Positions 1-5,156 of a stretch of DNA of 5,156 bases are shown here, one piece after another. The translations under genes and the position numbers were made by a program. The first letter of the stretch is position 1; each line of letters starts with the position of its first letter. The notes under the pieces are model-generated. The model searched no databases and was not told the DNA's origin. It worked only from the letters and a program-made list of their open reading frames with translations. Source of the DNA: Firmicutes bacterium ADurb.Bin467 (GTDB taxonomy: Bacteria; Bacillota; Clostridia; Christensenellales; Aristaeellaceae); NCBI GenBank assembly GCA_002068815.1, contig MWAC01000315.1, forward strand, positions 1-5,156. The letters run 5' to 3'.

Positions 1-1107
1 CGGGAGCGACGCGGTCTCGAGCTTGTCGCAGTTCGAAAACGCCGACGCGCCGATGCGCGCGGCCCCCGCGCCGAGCGTGATGCCCGTCAGCGTCCCGCTG
101 TTTTCAAACGCCTTTTCCCCGATTGCGACCGAGTGCGAAAAGAGCTTTCCCGGCACGCTGAGGTTTAAGTCGGAGCCCAAATACGCCTCGATCGTGACCT
201 CGCCGCCCGCGAGGGAAAAGCGGTAGGGAATGGTGTTGATCCGAAGCGCCGCGCTCGTGCCCGCGAACGCGCCGGGGGCGATCGAGGCCAGCGTGTCCAT
301 CGGAAGCGTCGCGGCCTGCAGCTTCGAGCAGCCCTTGAACGCGTCCGCGCCGATCGACTCCGTGCCGCTCGCGATGACCGCCGTCACCAGCGCCGTGCAG
401 CCCTCGAACGCGCCCGCGCCGATCGACTTCACCTTCGCGCTGACCGTGACGGTCGCCAGGCTCTTGCAGTCCTTGAACGCGCCCGCGCCGATCGAGTCGA
501 GGTTGCCCGGCATGACGAGCGCGGCCATGCTCGCGCCCTTGAACGCCTCCGGGCCGATCGCCACGACCGGAATCCCCAGGATCGACTGCGGGACCGACAG
601 CGTGGACAGGGTGCCCGTGTAGCCGGTCAGCGTCGCGGCCGTGCTGTCGGTGTTGAGCTCGTACGTATAGGTCGCGCCGTCGATGACGACGGTGTGCAGG
701 CTCATGGGCATCATCAGCGAGAGCCCCATCATCGGGCCGGGCGCCTCGGGCTCCGGCTCCCCGGTCGGGGCTTCCGTCGGCGCCTCCGTGGGCACTTCCG
801 TCGGAGCCTCGGTCGGCGCATCGGTCGGCGCCTCCGTCGGAATCTCGGTCGGCGCCTCCGTAGGAGTCTGGGCAGGCGCTTGCGTCGGAACCTCGGTCGG
901 CGCCTCCGTCGGCGCCTCGGTCGGAGCCTCCGTAGGCGCCTCGGTGGGAGCCTCCGTGGGCGCTTCCGTGGGCGCTTCCGTCGGCGCTTCCGTCGTCCCG
1001 GACTGCATGCCCGCGTCCGTCTCCGCGAACACGGCTTCGCCCACCGCGCCCAGAAGCGTCACGGCGCACAGCAGCAGGGACAATAGCTTTACCAGCATCT
1101 TCTTCAT
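1..1107 (-). CDS. Secreted BspA-like leucine-rich-repeat protein with PTEA-repeat linker (3' end beyond window)
   Basis: The 369 codons from ATG 1107 run open to the left edge, so the C-terminus is not seen. GGGAGG at 1117-1122, nine bases upstream, supports this start. Residues 1-28 form a Sec signal peptide: KKMLVK, a Leu/Val-rich core, then VFA before a likely cut at A28/E29. There is no lipobox, because the Cys at 14 follows Leu. Residues 39-114 are 19 Pro-Thr-Glu-Ala-like tetrapeptides, probably an extended wall-spanning or glycosylated linker. From about residue 180, LRR_5 (BspA-type) units of 22-24 residues carry the pattern S-I-G-x-x-A-F-x-x-C-x-x-L; the Ile of 'IG' or 'IA' falls at 184, 206, 229, 252, 276, 329 and 352. 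Members of this family are surface proteins, some implicated in adhesion; that role here is inference. No anchor (sortase motif, SLH, choline-binding) is visible because the end is missing. It is the only gene of its kind here and has its own promoter. Confidence 0.92.
   Translation of the reverse strand, partial: MKKMLVKLLSLLLCAVTLLGAVGEAVFAETDAGMQSGTTEAPTEAPTEAPTEAPTEAPTEAPTEAPTEAPTEVPTQAPAQTPTEAPTEIPTEAPTDAPTEAPTEVPTEAPTEAPTGEPEPEAPGPMMGLSLMMPMSLHTVVIDGATYTYELNTDSTAATLTGYTGTLSTLSVPQSILGIPVVAIGPEAFKGASMAALVMPGNLDSIGAGAFKDCKSLATVTVSAKVKSIGAGAFEGCTALVTAVIASGTESIGADAFKGCSKLQAATLPMDTLASIAPGAFAGTSAALRINTIPYRFSLAGGEVTIEAYLGSDLNLSVPGKLFSHSVAIGEKAFENSGTLTGITLGAGAARIGASAFSNCDKLETASLP
766..993 (-). 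repeat. 12-bp tandem repeat array, 19 units, encoding PTEA linker
   Basis: Nineteen in-frame 12-base units encode residues 39-114 of the LRR protein, mostly Thr-Glu-Ala-Pro. Variants have Val or Ile for Ala, Asp or Gln for Glu, and one Ala-Gln-Thr-Pro unit near the middle. Codons alternate between synonyms (ACG/ACC, GAG/GAA, GCG/GCT/GCC, CCG/CCC/CCT), so the DNA copies are less alike than the peptide copies. The array produces long Gly-Ala-Ser-Val open frames on the opposite strand, which are artefacts. Confidence 0.95.
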
Positions 1108-1153
1108 CGTCAGAATCCTCCCACGGCGCATCGTCATGCCTATGCTATATTAT

Positions 1154-1182
1154 ATTATACATGAAATTGTAATATATGGCAA
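1154..1182 (-). promoter_or_regulatory. Sigma-A type promoter of the LRR protein gene
   Basis: Read on the minus strand, TTGCCA (1182-1177) is followed by a 17-base spacer and a perfect TATAAT (1159-1154). A second overlapping TATAAT starts five bases later. Upstream, at about 1187-1217, lie A and T tracts that resemble an UP element. The AT-rich block stands out sharply from the GC-rich surroundings. Transcription would start near 1147, giving a leader of about 40 nt ending in GGGAGG and the ATG at 1107. No operator is obvious. Confidence 0.82.
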
Positions 1183-1232
1183 CCAGAAAAAATATTTTTG
1201 TCGTTTTTTTGCCGCTTTCTCGAAAAATGAAC

Positions 1233-1266
1233 AAAAAAAGGGGGCGGGAGTTGCCTCCACGCCCCC
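1233..1266 (-). terminator. Intrinsic terminator after the HAD phosphatase gene
   Basis: On the minus strand an 11-bp stem (1266-1260 with 1246-1240, then 1258-1255 with 1250-1247, one bulged T) closes on a GCAA tetraloop of GNRA type and is followed by seven T (1239-1233). The stem begins 17 bases after the stop codon. The plus-strand side lacks a T run after the stem, so termination should act only on minus-strand transcription. It separates the HAD gene from the LRR gene promoter. Confidence 0.88.
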
Positions 1267-1283
1267 ATCGGAATCGAAACCGG

Positions 1284-1979
1284 TCAGAACTTCTCCGCGA
1301 GCGCGATGTCCGGGAGCTCGCGGATGTCGCGGATTTCGTATCGGATTTTGTACTCCGCGGGCGCGATCTCGCCGGACGGATTGTACCAGCACGCGTCTAC
1401 GCCCGCGCGGTTCGCGGCGAGCACGTCGCTGGTCAGGCTGTCGCCCGCCATCAGCGCGCGTCCGGGCTCGATCGAGCCCAGCAGCTCGAGCGCGCGGAAG
1501 ATCATCCTGGGGTCGGGCTTCTGGAAGCCCTGTTCGCCGGAGATGACGAGCGCCGATATGTACGGGCGGATCGGCGAGCGGTCGATGCGCCCGTGCTGGA
1601 CGCTCGAGATGCCGTTCGTGACGAGCGCGACGGGGAGTTTTTCGGCGATCGCCCGCACGGCCTCGAGCGCGCCGGGGAGCAGCATCCCCTGCTTCGAAAG
1701 CGCGTCGGTGAACCGCTCGCCGACCTCCTCCGGATCGGCCGAAATCCCGTAGAACTTCAGAAAATCGCCGAACCTGCGCACGCGCAGCTCGGCCTGCGTC
1801 ATCGCTCCGCGCTCGAACTCCTTCCAGCAGGCGAGGTTGATCCGGCTGTAGACCTCGCCCGCTTGGGGGTCGGCGATGCCGAGCGCCCCGATGACCTCGG
1901 AGATCGCGTTCTTCTCCGCGGCGCGGAAGTCCAAGAGCGTGTCGTCCGCGTCGATCAGAATTGCGTCGTATGTAAGCAT
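1284..1979 (-). CDS. yjjG: YjjG-family HAD phosphatase, probable noncanonical pyrimidine nucleotidase
   Basis: A 231-residue HAD-superfamily hydrolase. HAD motif I is IDADDTLLDF, with nucleophile D10 and general acid D12. Motif II is LVTNG with T121, motif III is K154 in GFQKPDP, and motif IV is MAGDSLTSD with D180 and D185. The helical cap lies at about residues 18-100. The stretches W-x(6)-G, RF, LPGA, TNG-x(3)-Q-x(2)-R, VISGEQGFQKPDP and AG-x-D-x-CW-x-N match E. coli YjjG and B. subtilis YfnB as I know them, and the length fits. YjjG dephosphorylates nucleoside 5'-monophosphates, including mutagenic pyrimidine analogues, in the cytoplasm. The start at 1979 is fixed by AAGGAG (1986-1991) six bases upstream; a longer open frame to 2120 would run through the structured RNA. 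Substrate is inferred from family. The symbol is family-level only; a different small-phosphate substrate remains possible. Confidence 0.93.
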   Translation of the reverse strand: MLTYDAILIDADDTLLDFRAAEKNAISEVIGALGIADPQAGEVYSRINLACWKEFERGAMTQAELRVRRFGDFLKFYGISADPEEVGERFTDALSKQGMLLPGALEAVRAIAEKLPVALVTNGISSVQHGRIDRSPIRPYISALVISGEQGFQKPDPRMIFRALELLGSIEPGRALMAGDSLTSDVLAANRAGVDACWYNPSGEIAPAEYKIRYEIRDIRELPDIALAEKF

Positions 1980-1985
1980 TCGGCT

Positions 1986-1991
1986 CTCCTT
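1986..1991 (-). promoter_or_regulatory. Ribosome binding site of the HAD phosphatase gene
   Basis: AAGGAG on the minus strand, six bases before ATG 1979. It settles the start against the upstream in-frame ATG at 2120. It begins only two bases after the U run that ends the preceding structured RNA, so the state of that RNA's 3' end could affect its transcription or exposure. Confidence 0.85.
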
Positions 1992-1993
1992 CG

Positions 1994-2012
1994 AAAAAAT
2001 ACGGTCCCCCGC
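1994..2012 (-). terminator. Terminator-like 3' end of the structured RNA
   Basis: The 3' arm of the closing stem (2012-2001) is followed after one A by six T (1999-1994). Its partner is the extreme 5' end of the same RNA, about 190 nt away, so this is not an ordinary local hairpin. It would end a free RNA, or let some polymerases through to the HAD gene whose ribosome binding site follows two bases later. Confidence 0.6.
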
Positions 2013-2215
2013 CCGACCTGATCTTTGCCCCCACACCCGCCGGCCGGGGCGCTCGCTACTAAGGCGTTCAGCCTCCCCACTACGAGCCCTCTCAATCCGA
2101 AGATTGGCCGGACTAACCACTAGATCGCACCATGCTCACGGAAATTTTTCCCGCTTACGTGGGTCGTTTCGCCTGCGACTGGCATCGACTTTCAATCACG
2201 GACGCGGAGGACCGC
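1994..2215 (-). ncRNA. Structured noncoding RNA of about 220 nt, raiA-motif candidate
   Basis: The 5' end (2215-2204) can pair over 12 bases, with G-U pairs only at the outer end and one internal site, with 2012-2001, and six T (1999-1994) follow. Inside I can draw: GUCG 2189-2186 with 2166-2163 plus GCC 2183-2181 with 2173-2171; CGGGAA 2153-2148 with 2144-2139; GAUCU 2126-2122 with 2024-2020; a three-way junction closed by 2111-2107 with 2044-2040. The junction holds a UUCG hairpin (2106-2102 with 2097-2093) and a longer arm (2089-2083 with 2055-2047, tip 2074-2071 with 2065-2062). That arm has an internal loop with UAGUGGGG facing UAGUAG. A strong promoter ends 7 bases before the 5' end. 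No tmRNA tag, SRP, RNase P or T-box hallmark is present. Size, complexity and likely host fit the raiA motif, but this family call is a guess; 6S RNA or a riboswitch-like leader are alternatives. Confidence 0.72.
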
Positions 2216-2221
2216 ACGCCT

Positions 2222-2251
2222 ATTATACCCCGCCGGCGGCTATTTCGTCAA
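2222..2251 (-). promoter_or_regulatory. Sigma-A type promoter of the structured RNA
   Basis: Minus-strand TTGACG (2251-2246, five of six consensus bases) and a perfect TATAAT (2227-2222) are 18 bases apart. The -35 box is made of the Leu and Thr codons just before the recD2 stop, and the stop codon itself is in the spacer. The predicted start near 2215 coincides with the first base of the RNA's closing stem. The spacer holds the perfect palindrome CCGCCGGCGG (2230-2239), which may be chance in GC-rich DNA. This promoter probably also supplies the HAD gene by read-through. Confidence 0.8.
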
Positions 2252-4438
2252 CCACGCGCGAAGCCTCCGGTCGAGCGCGCTGAACCTGCGGTCGATGTAG
2301 TCGTTGTCGACCATGTTCTTTAAGCACGCCTCGCGGCCGACGACGACCACGAGCTTCTTCGCGCGCGTGACCGCCGTGTAGAGCAGGTTTCGCGTCATCA
2401 GCATGCGGGGCCCGGCGACCAGCGGAAGCACCACGCAGTCGAACTCGCTCCCCTGGCTCTTGTGCACCGACATGCAGTACGCGAGCTCCAATTCCTCGAG
2501 CTCCTGCAGACCGTACTCGGCCTCGCGCCCGTCGTCGAACTCGACGGTCACGAGTTCGCCCAGCCGGTCGATCTCCCGGATGAAGCCTATGTCGCCGTTG
2601 AACGCGCCCTCGCCGATCTCGCCGCCGCGCCGCCACTGGAGGCCGTAGTTGTTCTTGATCTGCATCACCTTGTCGCCGAGCCGGAACAGCGCCTCGCCGC
2701 GGTTCATCTCGGGCTTCCCGGGCGCGGGCGGGTTCAGCGCGGCCTGCAGCGCCGCGTTCAGCGCAAACACGCCGGCGTCGGTGCGCTTCATCGGCGCCAT
2801 GACCTGTATGTCCCTGAGCGGGTCGAGCCCCATGTAGTTCGGCAGCCGCTTCGTCACGAGCTTCACGACCGAGTCGACCGCCGACTGCACGCTCTCCCTC
2901 CGCTCGAGGAAGAAGTCGGTGTCGCGCTGGCGGAGCTCCGGGTACGCTCCGCGGTTGATGCGGTGCGCGTTCCTGACGATCATGCTCGTCGCCGCCTGCC
3001 GGAACACCTCGGTCAAGGTGACCGTCGGCACCGCGCCGCTTTCGATGATGTCCTTGAGCACGTTGCCCGCGCCGACGGACGGGAGTTGATCCTTGTCGCC
3101 GACCATCACGAGCCTGGTTCCCTGCGGGATCGCGCGCAAGAGCGCCCGAAGCAGGAATATGTCGACCATGCTCATCTCGTCGACGACGACCGCCCTGCAG
3201 TCGAGCGGGTTGTGCTCGTCGCGCTGGAAGCGGCCGTCCTCGCCCGCGTACTCGAGCAGCCGGTGGATCGTGCGCGCGGGCCTTCCGGTCGCCTCGCTCA
3301 TGCGCTTCGCCGCGCGGCCGGTCGGCGCGCAGAGCTCCGCGCCGCCGAACTCGTCCAGGAGCTTCAAAATGCAGTTTAACGTCGTCGTCTTGCCGGTGCC
3401 CGGGCCGCCGGTGATCACGAGCACGCCCTCGCGCTCGACCTCGCACACGGCCTCGCGCTGCTCCGGGCAGAGCTCCATACCGGCCTCGTCCTCCGCCTCC
3501 GCGATCAGCCGGTCGGCGCGCCCCTCCTCGAGGTCCTGCCGCTCGAACGACCGCTTGAGCCGGATCAGCCGGAACGCCGCGTCGCACTCGGCCTCGTAGA
3601 GCCACGGAAGGTAGACCGCCGTCTCGCCGTCGAGATCGTCGGCCTCGAGCCCGCCGGAGATCATGAGGCTGCGCACCGCGTTGTCGACCAGGTCCTCGTC
3701 GGCGCCCAGCATCTGCCGCGCGTGCTCGACGAGCTCCGTCAGCGGCAGGTACATGTGCCCGGACGCGTTTGCCGCCTCCGAGAGCGCGTAGCGTACGCCG
3801 CTCTTCAATCGAAATTCGCTCTCGAGCGAGAAGCCCATCGAGAGCGCTATCCGGTCCGCGGTCTTGAAGCCGACGCCCTCGACCTCGTCGGCGAGCCGGT
3901 AGGGGTTCTCGGAGGCGACGCGCTCGGTGCGGTCGCCGAACACGCGGTAGACCTTCGCGGCGAGCGCCGGCGACAGCCCGTACCGCTGCAGAAACATCAT
4001 CGAGCCGCGCATCTGGCTGTGGTTCAAGAAGCTCTCGGCGATCAGCGCGGCGCGCTTGCGGCCGATGCCGGGCACCTCCGTCAGCCTGTCCGGCTCGGAT
4101 TCCAGCACGTCGAGCGTCCGGGCGCCGAATTCCTCGACGATCAATTTCGCGGTCGCGGGGCCGACGCCGCGGATCAGCCCGGAGGCCAGGTATTTCTCGA
4201 TGCCGTCGAGGCTCTCGGGCCGCACGGACTCGACGAAGCTCACGCGAATCTGCCGCCCGTACTCGCGGTGCTCGACGACGTCGCCGTCGAACGCCGCCCT
4301 TTCGCCCGCGAGCAGGAGCGGCATCAGGCCGACCGCGGCGAGCCTCGAGCCGTCCTCTAGCTTCACCTGCGCGACCGTGAAGCCGCTCCCGTCGCTTCGA
4401 AACGAGATTTTCTCGACGACTCCCTCAAACCGCGCCAT
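2240..4438 (-). CDS. recD2: RecD2 (YrrC-type) ATP-dependent 5'-3' DNA helicase
   Basis: A complete 732-residue superfamily 1B helicase. Residues 1-70 form the N-terminal OB-like region typical of RecD2. Helix-hairpin-helix segments follow at about 86-135 (GLIRGVGPATAK, VPGIGRKRA) and 183-195 (EVEGVGFKTAD). The motor motifs are all present: Walker A GGPGTGKTT 344-352, motif Ia APTGRAAKRM 371-380, Walker B VVVDEMSMVD 417-426, motif III GDKDQLPSVGAG 447-458, motif IV FRQ 479-481, motif V region SVHKSQGSEFD 657-667, motif VI LYTAVTRAKK 686-695. RecD2 acts without RecBC and is linked to DNA damage tolerance, mismatch repair and replication-fork maintenance in Bacillota and Deinococcus. The start at 4438 is chosen because GGGAG (4446-4450) lies seven bases upstream and the OB region begins there; the in-frame ATG at 4477 adds 13 Cys/Arg-rich residues within alkA. 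It overlaps the alkA end by 14 bases, implying translational coupling. Confidence 0.97.
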   Translation of the reverse strand: MARFEGVVEKISFRSDGSGFTVAQVKLEDGSRLAAVGLMPLLLAGERAAFDGDVVEHREYGRQIRVSFVESVRPESLDGIEKYLASGLIRGVGPATAKLIVEEFGARTLDVLESEPDRLTEVPGIGRKRAALIAESFLNHSQMRGSMMFLQRYGLSPALAAKVYRVFGDRTERVASENPYRLADEVEGVGFKTADRIALSMGFSLESEFRLKSGVRYALSEAANASGHMYLPLTELVEHARQMLGADEDLVDNAVRSLMISGGLEADDLDGETAVYLPWLYEAECDAAFRLIRLKRSFERQDLEEGRADRLIAEAEDEAGMELCPEQREAVCEVEREGVLVITGGPGTGKTTTLNCILKLLDEFGGAELCAPTGRAAKRMSEATGRPARTIHRLLEYAGEDGRFQRDEHNPLDCRAVVVDEMSMVDIFLLRALLRAIPQGTRLVMVGDKDQLPSVGAGNVLKDIIESGAVPTVTLTEVFRQAATSMIVRNAHRINRGAYPELRQRDTDFFLERRESVQSAVDSVVKLVTKRLPNYMGLDPLRDIQVMAPMKRTDAGVFALNAALQAALNPPAPGKPEMNRGEALFRLGDKVMQIKNNYGLQWRRGGEIGEGAFNGDIGFIREIDRLGELVTVEFDDGREAEYGLQELEELELAYCMSVHKSQGSEFDCVVLPLVAGPRMLMTRNLLYTAVTRAKKLVVVVGREACLKNMVDNDYIDRRFSALDRRLRAWLTK

Positions 4439-5009
4439 TCGCGATCTCCCACAGGTACAGGGACGCGACGCTCGCATACGGCGCGTAGAGCTCCCGGAAC
4501 CGCGCGAAGTCCCTGTCCGCGCCGTCGCCGTGCAGCATGTTGAGCGCCTTGCGTATGCCGAAGTCGCCCTGGCTCAGGATGTTCATCCGGTTCAAGGAGA
4601 AGATCAAAAGCATCTCCGCCGTCCAGCGGCCGACGCCGTCGAACGACACGAGCTTCCTGATCGCGTCCTCGTCGTTAAGCTCCGGAAGCACCGAGAGCTC
4701 CTGCGCGCGCTCCGCCGCCGCGCGCATCCACTTCGCCTTCTTGGGGCCGACGCCGAGCGCGGCAAGCTCCTCGTGCGGGATCGCGAGATACTTGTCGGGC
4801 GTCGTGAGCCCGCGCGCGGTGAGCCTGCCCCAGACCGTCTGGTACGCTTTGCCTGAGACCTGCTGCGCGGTGATCGAGCTCATCAGCGCCTCGAACACGT
4901 CCGGGATGATCGACCACTCGAGTTGCCCGAGCTTCTGAATCCACGCGCCGAGCGCCGGATCGCGGGCGCAGAGGTGGTCCATCTCCCCGGCCCCGTAGCG
5001 GAAGTTCAT
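4425..5009 (-). CDS. alkA: AlkA-like DNA-3-methyladenine glycosylase II (compact HhH-GPD protein)
   Basis: A 194-residue HhH-GPD DNA glycosylase that would excise alkylated purines such as 3-methyladenine to start base excision repair. Early helices carry the family stretch [12 protein letters not shown] (44-55); [11 protein letters not shown] (85-95) precedes the helix-hairpin-helix [14 protein letters not shown] (120-133), with W129 and T130 in the usual places. Catalytic Asp is D149 in GDFGIRKAL, aligning with D238 of E. coli AlkA. The C-terminus [13 protein letters not shown] (175-187) matches the AlkA W-x-P-x-R-S-x-A-x(4)-W segment loosely. It is much shorter than E. coli AlkA (282 residues) because the N-terminal AlkA_N domain is absent, as in many Bacillota and archaeal relatives. 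ATG 5009 overlaps the upstream methyltransferase stop (ATGA), with GGAGG seven bases upstream, so the genes are translationally coupled. Exact substrate range is inferred from family and neighbours. Confidence 0.94.
   Translation of the reverse strand: MNFRYGAGEMDHLCARDPALGAWIQKLGQLEWSIIPDVFEALMSSITAQQVSGKAYQTVWGRLTARGLTTPDKYLAIPHEELAALGVGPKKAKWMRAAAERAQELSVLPELNDEDAIRKLVSFDGVGRWTAEMLLIFSLNRMNILSQGDFGIRKALNMLHGDGADRDFARFRELYAPYASVASLYLWEIANGAV
4446..4450 (-). promoter_or_regulatory. Ribosome binding site of recD2, inside the alkA coding end
   Basis: GGGAG on the minus strand, seven bases before ATG 4438 and within the last codons of the glycosylase gene. It supports the 732-residue RecD2 over the longer form from 4477, and fits coupled translation of the two genes. 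Confidence 0.75.
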
Positions 5010-5156
5010 CGGCGCGCCTCCAATCCGAGCAGATACCGCTTGTTGTCGAGCCCGCCTCCGTAGCCGACGAGCGAGCCGCCCTTGCCGATCACGCGGTGGC
5101 AGGGCACGATGACGGCGAGCGGGTTTCGGTTGTTCGCGAGCCCGACGGCGCGCGTC
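5006..5156 (-). CDS. ogt: O6-alkylguanine-DNA alkyltransferase (Ogt/MGMT), C-terminal 49 codons only
   Basis: The reading frame enters at the right edge and ends at TGA 5008-5006; only the last 49 complete codons are in the window. They contain the family core in order: [11 protein letters not shown], the active-site IVPCHRVIG with the alkyl-accepting Cys (codon 5101-5099), then [16 protein letters not shown]. This suicide protein transfers alkyl groups from O6-alkylguanine, and often O4-alkylthymine, to its Cys. The Asn-hinge and the helix-turn-helix start lie outside, so an Ada-type fusion with an N-terminal regulatory domain cannot be excluded. The protein ends shortly after the LLGLE helix, as in single-domain Ogt. 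Its stop overlaps the alkA start, and a ribosome binding site for alkA (GGAGG) lies in its last codons, making the two genes one alkylation-repair transcript. Confidence 0.95.
   Translation of the reverse strand, partial: TRAVGLANNRNPLAVIVPCHRVIGKGGSLVGYGGGLDNKRYLLGLEARR

Noticed and set aside
104..1069. Minus-strand frame rich in Gly, Arg, Ser and His
   Set aside because: A shifted-frame shadow of the LRR gene. The true frame has signal peptide, LRR pattern and ribosome binding site and continues off the edge.
1064..1107. Lipoprotein signal in the LRR protein
   Set aside because: The Cys at residue 14 sits inside the hydrophobic core after Leu-Leu-Leu and lacks the Gly/Ala/Ser required just before it; VFA at 26-28 gives an ordinary signal peptidase I site.
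683..1546. Plus-strand frame rich in Gly-Ala-Ser-Val repeats
   Set aside because: It is the antisense reading of the PTEA array and runs through a promoter, a terminator and the end of the HAD gene; no ribosome binding site and no recognisable domain.
1980..2120. N-terminal extension of the HAD protein from ATG 2120
   Set aside because: The extra 47 residues are Arg/Ser-rich and encoded by the structured RNA; the ATG at 1979 has an excellent ribosome binding site and begins right before HAD motif I.
1994..2215. tmRNA, SRP RNA, RNase P RNA or T-box leader as identity of the RNA
   Set aside because: I found no tag-peptide frame, no GGAAGGAAGCAG-type SRP loop, no GAGGAAAGTCC core of RNase P and no GGTACCGCG-like T-box. 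6S RNA is less likely because the fold looks multibranched rather than one long bubble hairpin, but it is not excluded.
2132..2323. Plus-strand small frame opposite the RNA and recD2 end
   Set aside because: No ribosome binding site, low-complexity composition, and it lies opposite better-supported minus-strand features.
2462..3379. Long plus-strand frame opposite recD2
   Set aside because: GC-rich antisense shadow of a gene with all helicase motifs; composition is Arg/Val/Leu/His-rich without any family resemblance.
4439..4477. Longer RecD2 start at 4477
   Set aside because: Adds 13 Cys/Arg-rich residues unlike the family; ATG 4438 has a well-placed GGGAG and matches the usual N-terminus.

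Overview
The window reads as a chromosomal segment from a GC-rich member of the Bacillota, most likely a gut-type Clostridia lineage. The grounds are a stand-alone RecD2/YrrC-type helicase, a YjjG/YfnB-type HAD nucleotidase, a secreted BspA-like leucine-rich-repeat protein, strong AGGAGG-type ribosome binding sites and sigma-A promoters lying in small AT-rich islands. This taxonomic placement is inference. Every supported gene is on the minus strand, so the window is transcribed from its right end to its left end.

Right part (about 5156 down to 2240): a tightly packed DNA-repair operon. It holds the C-terminal end of an O6-alkylguanine-DNA methyltransferase (Ogt/MGMT, PCHRV active site), a compact AlkA-like 3-methyladenine DNA glycosylase joined to it by an ATGA overlap, and a complete RecD2 superfamily 1 helicase whose start overlaps the glycosylase end by 14 bases. 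Together they pair direct reversal and base excision of alkylation damage with a helicase for processing or restart.

Middle part (2239 to 1980): a 260-base gap that is not empty. A near-consensus promoter (TTGACG, 18-base spacer, TATAAT) has its -35 box in the last codons of recD2. About 7 bases downstream begins a roughly 220-nt RNA whose first 12 bases can pair with its last 12, followed at once by a run of six U. The interior contains several further helices, including a UUCG-capped hairpin. This is a strong candidate for a structured noncoding RNA. The raiA motif of Bacillota/Actinobacteria is my best family guess, but from sequence alone I cannot confirm it. The RNA ends two bases before the Shine-Dalgarno of the next gene.

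Left-centre (1979 to 1284): a complete YjjG-family HAD phosphatase, probably a house-cleaning nucleotidase, closed by a strong intrinsic terminator (about 1233 to 1266).

Left part (1182 to 1): an AT-rich promoter (TTGCCA, 17-base spacer, TATAAT) drives a secreted protein with a signal peptide, a linker of 19 PTEA-type tetrapeptides, and BspA-like LRR repeats. This gene runs off the left edge.
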